Source: CAJCIS01 sp965276755
GTDB taxonomy: Bacteria; Pseudomonadota; Alphaproteobacteria; Acetobacterales; Acetobacteraceae
Length of the DNA stretch: 64,000 nt
Assembly: GCA_965276755.1 (NCBI GenBank)
Contig: OZ255625.1
Location: forward strand, 2,666,001-2,730,000
Direction of reading: 5' to 3'
Below, one piece after another: positions 16,458 to 23,728 of this stretch; position 1 is the first letter of the stretch, and every line of letters begins with the position of its first letter. The notes under the pieces were generated by a model that saw only the letters and a program-made list of their open reading frames with translations, searched no databases and had not been told where the DNA came from. The position numbers and the translations under genes are program-made.

Positions 16458-17702
16458 TCACGCCGCCATTTCGATCACTGGCTCGTCGCGCTCGCGACCC
16501 ATTCGCACGTCGCGCGCTTCGCGCCCAAAACCCACCAGAACTGCAATCACAATAGCAACGATTCCCACAACGATCGCTAGAGGCCAACTCAAATCTTTGT
16601 GGAAGTAGGTATCTGCCAGTGAGCTCTGAATGGTGCTATTGCCGGCAGCAATAAAGTTGCCGAGCTGATAGGTCAGCCCAGGAAACGTGCCTCGAACCTC
16701 AGCAGGCGAGAGTTCGTTAAGGTGAGCCGGAATGACACCCCAGGCGCCTTGCACAAAAAGCTGCATCAGGAAGGCACCCACCCCGATATAGAGCGGATCC
16801 TGCGCAAATGCCCATAACGGTATGACTGGCAAGGCCAGCAAAGCGGCGGAGACGATCGCGCGGCGCCGACCAACCCGCTGAGACAGAGAAGCGAAAATCA
16901 GCCCGCCAAACATCGCCGCAAGGTTCATAAAGATGAGAATGGTCGTGACCGTGCCCAGCGGAAGCTTATGTTCAACCGTGAGGAAGGACTTGTACAAGTC
17001 CTGCGTGCCATGGCTAAAGAAGTTGAAAGCCGCCATCATCGCAACGGCGTATACAGCCAGGCCCGACTGGCGCTTGATGACATCTAGAAAACTTCCCTCC
17101 CGAGCCGCAGCGCCATGCTTGGTCCACTCAGGGCTTTCTGGCACGTTGCGCCGAATGAAAAGGACAAGCAGTGCCGGGAACACACCCAACATGAACATCC
17201 CGCGCCAGCCGACATGATGATAGACCGACGCGTTTAGCAAAGTTGCCAGCAAAAACCCGCTGGGATAGCCGGCCTGCAGCAGCCCGGACACCGCGCCACG
17301 CCAACTCGCCGGCACCGTTTCCATTGTGAGCGAGGCTCCCACGCCCCACTCGCCACCCATCGCAACGCCATAGAGCGCGCGCAGGATGAGAAAGGTGGAT
17401 AGCGTTGGCGCAAAGCCAGATGCAAACTCTAGAACGGAATATATCAGGACGTTGGCCATGAGCGTTGGCCGGCGTCCAAAGCGGTCCGCCAGCCGCCCAA
17501 ACAAGAAGGCACCGACCGGCCGTGCTGCCAGGGTCAGTGTGAATGCCCAGGTGACCACGGTTCGTGTTGTGTGGAAGTCGCGGGCAACATCATCCAGGGC
17601 GAACGCCATGATGAAGTAGTCGAATGCATCAAGCGTCCAGCCCAGGTAGCAGGCCGCGACGACTTGGCGCTGTTGAGCCTTCTCGGACATAGAATGCGCC
17701 AC
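16458..17702 (-). CDS. MFS transporter, carboxylate/lactate-type
   Basis: Inner-membrane major facilitator of 414 residues with about twelve hydrophobic segments. The loop 2-3 signature GRLADRFGRRPTL and its counterpart SQRVGRRRAIV in the second half are both present. The opening CYLGWTLDAFDYFIMAF and the GGEWGVGASLTMETVP stretch resemble proton symporters for lactate/pyruvate or sialic acid (metabolite:H+ symporter and SHS families). The substrate is inferred only by resemblance. Start is GTG at 17702 (or ATG at 17690). Nothing nearby narrows the substrate. Confidence 0.8.
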   Translation of the reverse strand: MAHSMSEKAQQRQVVAACYLGWTLDAFDYFIMAFALDDVARDFHTTRTVVTWAFTLTLAARPVGAFLFGRLADRFGRRPTLMANVLIYSVLEFASGFAPTLSTFLILRALYGVAMGGEWGVGASLTMETVPASWRGAVSGLLQAGYPSGFLLATLLNASVYHHVGWRGMFMLGVFPALLVLFIRRNVPESPEWTKHGAAAREGSFLDVIKRQSGLAVYAVAMMAAFNFFSHGTQDLYKSFLTVEHKLPLGTVTTILIFMNLAAMFGGLIFASLSQRVGRRRAIVSAALLALPVIPLWAFAQDPLYIGVGAFLMQLFVQGAWGVIPAHLNELSPAEVRGTFPGLTYQLGNFIAAGNSTIQSSLADTYFHKDLSWPLAIVVGIVAIVIAVLVGFGREARDVRMGRERDEPVIEMAA

Positions 17703-17728
17703 TGATCAGGGCCTTACCATTTCGCCAT

Positions 17729-17760
17729 CCGCCCCTGCCGTCAATGCCGGGCAGGGGCGG
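17729..17760. terminator. Strong GC hairpin at the edge of the prophage-like block
   Basis: CCGCCCCTGCC (17729-17739) pairs perfectly with GGCAGGGGCGG (17750-17760). It sits between the last phage-side gene (stop 17769) and the MFS start, where the leftward structural operon should end. No T-run, so termination is inferred from position. Confidence 0.5.
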
Positions 17761-17768
17761 AAACCCGA

Positions 17769-18071
17769 TCAGGCTGCCTTGGCGCCCGCCTCATAGGCGA
17801 CCAGAGCCGCAATCGCCGCGTTCAACGCCGCTTGGTCTCCCGCACTCTGAGAGCTTGTCCATGTAATCAGCGCTGCTTGGGCTGCTGCAAGCAGTTGGCT
17901 CATTTGCGCAACGGTCTTTGGGTTAGCCTTGGGTTGTGCCGCATACACCGCCTCCCCAGCCGCCGCGACCTCGAAGGCTGCATTGAGATCAGCGGCCGCC
18001 TGCGGCTGCGTCATAGAACACCCCGCAACAAACAGGGCGAGAGCGCAAATCCAGATTACGGTGACTTTCAT
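17769..18071 (-). CDS. Small lipoprotein at the end of the phage block
   Basis: A 100-residue protein with an N-terminal hydrophobic stretch and lipobox FVAGC (cysteine at residue 18), so it is probably lipid-anchored in the periplasm. The rest is Ala-rich and helical (SQLLAAAQAALITW, ALNAAIAALVAYEAG). Its start overlaps the preceding membrane-protein gene by four bases (ATGA). Position and pairing with a small membrane protein would suit an outer-membrane spanin with a holin-like partner, but the sequence does not prove it. Confidence 0.65.
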   Translation of the reverse strand: MKVTVIWICALALFVAGCSMTQPQAAADLNAAFEVAAAGEAVYAAQPKANPKTVAQMSQLLAAAQAALITWTSSQSAGDQAALNAAIAALVAYEAGAKAA

Positions 18072-18304
18072 GCTTTTGCCTTTTCAATGTTGATAGTCGA
18101 TACGACTGCGCCTGCAAGCGCCACTGCACCGGCTCTCGCGCCTGTATTGTCCGGTAGAGCAATAGATACAGCCGCTCCAACAAAAAGCGGTATCGCTTGA
18201 GCCCAGGATAGCTGATGAGAAAGCATCGCAGTGAACGTGCCTAGAATAGTAGCAAAGCCGGCTACGCTCGTCGGCTCTCTCGCCCAATCGCGTATTTTCA
18301 ACAT
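18068..18304 (-). CDS. Small two-segment membrane protein (holin-like)
   Basis: A 78-residue protein: MLKIRDWAREPTSVAGF and then two hydrophobic segments (roughly 20-38 and 45-70) separated by a short charged turn (ALPDNTGARAG). ATG at 18304 follows GGAGGG, whereas an upstream in-frame start lacks a site. It is translationally coupled to the lipoprotein. Size and topology resemble phage holins and the small membrane proteins found beside endolysins, but no endolysin is present, so the lysis role is an inference. Confidence 0.6.
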   Translation of the reverse strand: MLKIRDWAREPTSVAGFATILGTFTAMLSHQLSWAQAIPLFVGAAVSIALPDNTGARAGAVALAGAVVSTINIEKAKA

Positions 18305-18446
18305 AATAACCCTCCATGTGCGTCGAAAATAAAATCGAACTTGCATACGCTATGATTTGCCCTCCATACTAATGCCAAGGAGCTGTCCGTCAGGGACGCA
18401 AGCATAAACACTGACAGGCATTCACCGGAGGGGTGATTGATCCGCC

Positions 18447-20288
18447 TTAGGGAACACTGAGCATCCCCGGTGTGATCAAGCCCGCGGAAACGACAGCCTG
18501 ATGCAGCATCGCTGACGGGTGAACGCCATCTACCGAGGCCTGACCAAGATCAGTCCGCCACTTACCTACGTTCACTTGGTCTGCGACGATGCCGTCAACG
18601 TCGATCACGCCAGAGCAGCCAGCCGCACGCCAACCGCCTCTCAGATAAGCATTGTAGGCAACCCGTTGCACCTCGATCGGTGAGGCAGCCTGGGAGACTG
18701 CTCCAAAATACAACTTCGTCGAAGCGGGAATGGACGCGTTCGTGGAACTCGACAGGGTGATAACAGAGGTGACACTGTTGACCGCTGTCACCAACGATCC
18801 TGGTGCAACAGCACCTGGAGTGGCTAAATTCAATCCCGCACTTTGCCCCTGGAATATGCCCGTGACACTCGCCATGGTAATCTGCGTCGCGCCGCTTGCG
18901 GTGGTTGAGGAACCTGTAAATGCCACTGCGGCCGGAAAACTCTGGTTTGACGCGGTTACCCAACCATCATTGCTGTACGTGGTCGGCGGGACCGTAAAAC
19001 ACCACGTGCGTTTGCCTGCTAGTACATAGCGCGCAATCAACGACCTGATCGTAATTTCCAGCTGAGCGGCCGGCGTGCTGAACTGCTCCAGGTCGTTCCG
19101 GCCCGGCTCAAGGAAGACGTCTGTAACGCCGGTATCGATAGACAGAGCATACTGTCCATCTCCATGAGCAAACAAGCCAAACGCCGTTGTTGAACCGCGG
19201 GCCGCAGTTACAAACGGAACATTGTTCTCCAAGCTTCGCTGAATGTAGCCTTCAAGTCCCAGTGTATCGGGCACATCGCCAGTACCTGCCGCGATGCTGT
19301 CCCCCAGGATAAGCGCAGCTCCTGGTGCAGCTTGTCCTGGTGCGACCGTCACCTGCGCCAGAAGTGTGACCGGTCCCCAGTAACCACCGCCCGTGTTAGG
19401 AAGTCCAGCAGGAGATAGCGTTTGATCGTTCGGGCTTGTTCCGCGATTGTCGAACTCGAGGAAGCTCACACCTCCAACGCTCTCGCTCAAACGAGACGAG
19501 TAAGGCAGATCCATCAACTGCATACCACTTGCAGACATTGTGGCCGATGTCCGGACCATGAACCAAGTCGAAGGCGGCAGGACAACCGAGACTGGATCAG
19601 AAGTCACTACATCATGGCCGGGTTCGATCAAGAAATTTCTTTTTCCCCCGAATTTCACCGGCACGAACAAGCCCGTGAATGTGAAGGGCTGCCCGCTTGC
19701 CGTGGATCCCGTCGTGGGTGCACTTAGCGTCACAACAGTTGTACTCGGTGTATTGCCTGGCCCCGCAACAAAGCTGTTGGCGACACTCGCCACATAGGTT
19801 CCGCTCGCAATGCCGGCACCCGACGTGGAAATCACCTGACCCAAACTGATGCCATTAGCGCCCAAAGCAGTGCCGGAAAAGGTATTCAAAACGTTCGAGC
19901 CCGACATAACACCCGGGCCACTAAACACGGTGCTGGCGTTGAGCGAAGGTGCGAAGATCGCAGCCGTGCCTGACGCCGTGACCAGGCGGTCAACCTCACC
20001 CTGTTGTGGCATGTCGAAAGCCGCAAAGACAAGCTTTAGCGCAGTTACCGTGCCCCATGACGGCGAAATGCAGGCCTGCTGGTCCATGATCGAAGTGTTT
20101 GTATTATCGTAGTAGGCGGCTGAACCATTGGCACCTCGACGCGAACAGAGTGGCACCCAAACCTGCCGGCCCCCTAGCCACCGCAACGTCCTTTGCGGCA
20201 CGGTTGTGGAAGCTGTCGCTGAACTCGTGCAGAGAACCGCAAGAGCACACAGGCTCGCGCCTGCAATCGACCTGAACGCATTCCTCAT
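18447..20288 (-). CDS. Exported SGNH/GDSL-type esterase, tail-associated
   Basis: A 613-residue protein. A Sec signal is clear (SIAGASLCALAVLCTSSATA, cleavage near residue 27). The C-terminal half is an SGNH hydrolase: block I GDSIAAGTG (nucleophile S331), a GRND block with Asn, and the Asp-His pair in DGVHPS (D587, H590). The N-terminal half is rich in Ser, Thr and Gly and looks like beta-structured binding material. Such hydrolases on phage tails deacetylate surface polysaccharides. Here, unusually for a virion protein, it has a secretion signal. It follows the exported 212-residue protein with a 4-base gap. An in-frame upstream extension (to 20414) would bury the signal and is rejected. 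Confidence 0.75.
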   Translation of the reverse strand: MRNAFRSIAGASLCALAVLCTSSATASTTVPQRTLRWLGGRQVWVPLCSRRGANGSAAYYDNTNTSIMDQQACISPSWGTVTALKLVFAAFDMPQQGEVDRLVTASGTAAIFAPSLNASTVFSGPGVMSGSNVLNTFSGTALGANGISLGQVISTSGAGIASGTYVASVANSFVAGPGNTPSTTVVTLSAPTTGSTASGQPFTFTGLFVPVKFGGKRNFLIEPGHDVVTSDPVSVVLPPSTWFMVRTSATMSASGMQLMDLPYSSRLSESVGGVSFLEFDNRGTSPNDQTLSPAGLPNTGGGYWGPVTLLAQVTVAPGQAAPGAALILGDSIAAGTGDVPDTLGLEGYIQRSLENNVPFVTAARGSTTAFGLFAHGDGQYALSIDTGVTDVFLEPGRNDLEQFSTPAAQLEITIRSLIARYVLAGKRTWCFTVPPTTYSNDGWVTASNQSFPAAVAFTGSSTTASGATQITMASVTGIFQGQSAGLNLATPGAVAPGSLVTAVNSVTSVITLSSSTNASIPASTKLYFGAVSQAASPIEVQRVAYNAYLRGGWRAAGCSGVIDVDGIVADQVNVGKWRTDLGQASVDGVHPSAMLHQAVVSAGLITPGMLSVP

Positions 20289-20292
20289 CACC

Positions 20293-20931
20293 CTAGCCCT
20301 CCCAGGCTGAGATGCTGACAGCAACGGGCGCATAGACCGTAACGGCGCTGCGCGTGACGTATGGGCCGCTTTCATACAACGTGCCCGCGCTAAGCTGTAC
20401 GCAATCGGTGCCATTTGGCGCCGCCACTCCGCCCAGAAAATTTATCCACAATGCACTGCCAGCGGGCGCTTGAAAGGCCAATGAGTGCCGTGTCGAATTA
20501 GGTGGAAATAGTTGGGTGCTCTGAGAGGCGGAAACGGCTGCCGTTCTTGAAACTAGAACCCCGCTGGCAGGTTGAGCGGTGATTCCAACCGCTAATACCG
20601 CAAACATACCTTTCAGGAGAGCCACAGCTGACCCTGCTCCCGAGCTATAAGCGGGGTCCTGAGGTGTTCCTGCGGCTGCAGCGATGGCTTGCTCAGATTG
20701 GATTTGCGCGGTCTGATTAGATGAGTTTGCCAGTGGGCTTGGCCCCGACACGTAGAGTGGCTGGCCAGAAGTTCCACAGGGCACCGCAACGTTACCCGTA
20801 GCCACACAATGCAGCGAAACCGCCGGAGCGCGGTTTAAACCATCACTTGTGACAAACGAATTGCCGGTTTGTGCATCTGCCGTCCCGCCAAGAGACAAGA
20901 AAAGAATAGTTCCGTGAAATATGCGCATCAT
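20293..20931 (-). CDS. Exported protein of the phage tail-fibre region
   Basis: A 212-residue protein with an N-terminal signal (MMRIFHGTILFLSLGGTADA, likely cleavage after ADA). The mature part has repeated short beta-strand-like segments and ends with a compact domain (ALWINFLGGVAAPNGTDCVQLSAG, shown in part). This resembles small surface proteins coded near phage spikes. Two cysteines near residues 42 and 52 and one near 177 could form disulfides after export. No family recognised. It probably partners with the SGNH hydrolase gene directly downstream. Confidence 0.6.
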   Translation of the reverse strand: MMRIFHGTILFLSLGGTADAQTGNSFVTSDGLNRAPAVSLHCVATGNVAVPCGTSGQPLYVSGPSPLANSSNQTAQIQSEQAIAAAAGTPQDPAYSSGAGSAVALLKGMFAVLAVGITAQPASGVLVSRTAAVSASQSTQLFPPNSTRHSLAFQAPAGSALWINFLGGVAAPNGTDCVQLSAGTLYESGPYVTRSAVTVYAPVAVSISAWEG

Positions 20932-20988
20932 CGACGCCCTTCGCTCATAACTTCGAATTGGGAGAACATATGGCGCGAAACCGCCGCG

Positions 20989-21414
20989 CTATTGCTTGAT
21001 ATAATGCTGCTCCACGATCCAGCGATAAAGCGGCTCGGCTAACCAAACGGCGACGCTACCAAGCACACCAAGCCCCAAGACAAGGCCGGCAACCCGAGAC
21101 CGAAGCGCGACGATCTCTGAAACCGGGGCGCGCAATTCCTGTACCACCCTCAGCAACTCATCAACGGATCGCGCGTTAGTGAAAGCTCCTGTGCGAAGAC
21201 TTTCAAGGTCGTGCTGCATGACACAAATAACACAGTCCAACTTCTCGTCGAGATCTCGCTGATCTTGGCGCAACGTAACCAGGTCGGCCCGCATCAGGTC
21301 GTGCAGCTTCTCCGCTTGGGTGTGGCGAATCTCAATCGTTTCGGCTAGTGCCCGAAGTCCCTGAAGGACCTCACCCATCTGCTGGTATAGCGGGTTTAGG
21401 TCAAAATTTGTCAC
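20989..21414 (-). CDS. Coiled-coil protein with C-terminal membrane anchor
   Basis: A 141-residue protein: residues about 1-90 are charged and heptad-like (LRALAETIEIRHTQAEKLHD, LRQDQRDLDEKLD), and near the end there is one hydrophobic helix (VAGLVLGLGVLGSVAVWLAE) followed by a short basic tail. GTG at 21414 has GGAG five bases upstream and does not overlap the spike gene. An ATG seven codons earlier (21435) is possible. The design resembles phage membrane proteins of unknown role encoded between fibre and lysis genes. Confidence 0.6.
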   Translation of the reverse strand: MTNFDLNPLYQQMGEVLQGLRALAETIEIRHTQAEKLHDLMRADLVTLRQDQRDLDEKLDCVICVMQHDLESLRTGAFTNARSVDELLRVVQELRAPVSEIVALRSRVAGLVLGLGVLGSVAVWLAEPLYRWIVEQHYIKQ

Positions 21415-21427
21415 GGTCGCTCCGCCC

Positions 21428-23698
21428 TCATGCAATATTCAACACCCCGCCATTGTTCCAAATTTGCCCGGATCCCGCCTGAGGCTTGTTCGTGGGAAGA
21501 CCTGGCGCGAACAGACCGTTTGACGGTGAAAGCCAAAGTGCACCTTTCGGCTGGATTCCAATACCGCCCGAATTTGTTGTAATCTGACTGAGGTTGCCGG
21601 ATGTGGCGTTCTGCATCACGATCCAATTGGTCGAGCCGGCGATATTCATCAGGCTAATAAGGTTTCCGCTGTTGCCGTTTCCGCCAGCAGCGTTTATGAA
21701 GAGTGCACCACCTTTTGTTTGTATAACCCCATTTATAGTGCCGTCCGTGCCATCAAAGGCGATCGTTGGCGGGTTGCCACTAGTAGCCGCCTGCGTGCGA
21801 ATATAGTTGTTGGCGCCCGGCACGGAGTTAATCCGAAATAATGGAGATCCATCGCTTGCGGTAAAAACATGATCCTTCGTATTTGCAAGTCCTGCTGGCG
21901 CGGTCGCGGTTGAAGGGGATTGGAAGGTGAGCAGATTGCCGCTAGATGCGGCAGATGCGTCTATGAATGCCGTGGATAGGGGAACATTGCCTGGATTCAG
22001 TCCAAATGTGGTCAGTCCAACGGTGGCGTTGATATTCCCGATGTTGATAATGGTCGCCATATCCTGGAATACACTGCCGCCAATGACGTTTCCTGAGGAG
22101 TCAAATGTGCTTTGAAACCGAAATGCAACATCCTGATTGTTGCCTCCGCTTGGACCGCCGATGAAGTTGCACCCCATAACGTAAAAACTTGAGCAGTTTG
22201 TCAGATCGAAAAGTACTTGACCAGTATTGGGTCCACCGTCCCGCGTGATATCAAGCCCAATAAAATAGCCGCCGCCCACGTTTGCCGCCTGAACCGTGCC
22301 CAAATTACAATTCACTTCGCCATTGGCTACCCAGAGACCAAGCAGGGCAAGCTTTGTGGGCGTATAACCACGAAATTTGGTGATGTCTGTCTGCCGGAAA
22401 AGATAATCCATCCCAACAATCAGTGGATTAGTGAAATATATGCCTTCGCAGTAATCACTCTGCAACACCACCGTATTGCCATAGTATCCCTGCACCCCAG
22501 TAATCCGCGTGTCAATCGAGCCGCTCAATTCGATGATGGCGGAGCTCGTCGCTCCTGCCGCCGCGGGCGCTCCAAACCAACTCACATTGTTGATTTGCGT
22601 ACTCCAGCAATTGATCAGAATGAAGCCACGTTGGAACGTCTGTGGAAATGGCGGATTGCCGCTGTTCTGATTCGGATATCCAAAGCACTCGATGTCTGTA
22701 ATAAAACTCGTTACGTAGCCGAAGGACTGTTGAAAAGGAAAAGTTAAGCGGGCAACCGCCGCCGTCTGTCCGGTCTGGCTTTCCGCGTAGGCGGAAAAGT
22801 CGCGCAGGACAACACGGTTGACCGGGTTGCTCTGGGAAATGTCGAAGCCAATACCGGTATGCTGCAAGTGCAGGCGGCTAATGGCCTTGCCAGCGCCCCG
22901 GATCGTCAATGCCTTGCCCGACCACACCAAGCCGCTGGAAAGCTGATAATCGCCAGCGGGAATAAAAATCTCCCCCCCATTTTGCGGCACCGCCGCAAAC
23001 GCAGCATTGAAGGCCGCAGTGCTATCCCCGCCACCAGGCATGGCCCCAAAATCCACAACGTTGATGGTGTCCAAGGTCAACTGCTGCAGTGTGCGTGCGG
23101 GGGCGGTTGGCGTCACCTGCACCGTTCCAAGCGTCACAGGTCCCGCAACCGGGTTCGTGATCTGTCCTTGTGCGTTTAAACCGACAAAGCCGCCCGGAGG
23201 AATCTTGGCCTCCAATGCAGCAAGATTGACTTCGGTGGTGTTTAACCCCGAGGTAAGTGAAGCAAGTTCCGCAGTAACACCCGGGTCGGTAGTGGATGAT
23301 ATGACACCAGATCCGTTGATGGCGATGTCCGTTCCCGCGGTAAAAATGCCGCGTAGTAACGGTATGGGAAGCCGGGACGGCACACCGGACGAATTAACGA
23401 TAACTTGATCATTCAGGTTAATCGCGTTTTCAAGCGCATAGCTCGACTGATCGGCACCGTTTGCGACCAACGTCCCCTGCAAGACTGCCAACCCTAACCC
23501 GACCGGCACCGGTTCAGGACTGCCAGGACCCAGCGAAACGCGGCCGAGCAGACTGCCACTTGGCAGTTCAATTGCAGCCTGAGTCCCGCTTAGCACTTCT
23601 GCTACGGTCAACGACCGCGTGACGCCACCTTGGCTGACCGGTATTTCGTCTCCAGGGCCGGCCATCTGACCTTGTGGGAGCTGCGGAATGGTCGGCAT
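21428..23698 (-). CDS. Tail spike 1, pectate-lyase-like beta-helix
   Basis: A 756-residue protein. Residues 1-80 form a head-binding-like domain (MPTIPQLPQ...SGSLLGRVSLGPGSPEPV) shared with the next spike. Residues about 215-255 match the opening of the pectate-lyase-3 fold: NVVDFGAMPGGGDSTAAFNA and GGEIFIPAGDYQL, and long parallel beta-helix-like sequence follows. The C-terminal part is Gly/Asn/Ser-rich (receptor-binding or trimerising tip). Such spikes bind and often cut host polysaccharides. Substrate unknown. Confidence 0.82.
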   Translation of the reverse strand: MPTIPQLPQGQMAGPGDEIPVSQGGVTRSLTVAEVLSGTQAAIELPSGSLLGRVSLGPGSPEPVPVGLGLAVLQGTLVANGADQSSYALENAINLNDQVIVNSSGVPSRLPIPLLRGIFTAGTDIAINGSGVISSTTDPGVTAELASLTSGLNTTEVNLAALEAKIPPGGFVGLNAQGQITNPVAGPVTLGTVQVTPTAPARTLQQLTLDTINVVDFGAMPGGGDSTAAFNAAFAAVPQNGGEIFIPAGDYQLSSGLVWSGKALTIRGAGKAISRLHLQHTGIGFDISQSNPVNRVVLRDFSAYAESQTGQTAAVARLTFPFQQSFGYVTSFITDIECFGYPNQNSGNPPFPQTFQRGFILINCWSTQINNVSWFGAPAAAGATSSAIIELSGSIDTRITGVQGYYGNTVVLQSDYCEGIYFTNPLIVGMDYLFRQTDITKFRGYTPTKLALLGLWVANGEVNCNLGTVQAANVGGGYFIGLDITRDGGPNTGQVLFDLTNCSSFYVMGCNFIGGPSGGNNQDVAFRFQSTFDSSGNVIGGSVFQDMATIINIGNINATVGLTTFGLNPGNVPLSTAFIDASAASSGNLLTFQSPSTATAPAGLANTKDHVFTASDGSPLFRINSVPGANNYIRTQAATSGNPPTIAFDGTDGTINGVIQTKGGALFINAAGGNGNSGNLISLMNIAGSTNWIVMQNATSGNLSQITTNSGGIGIQPKGALWLSPSNGLFAPGLPTNKPQAGSGQIWNNGGVLNIA

Positions 23699-23728
23699 CA
23701 GAGGCCTCCATCTAAAATCAAAGGGAAT

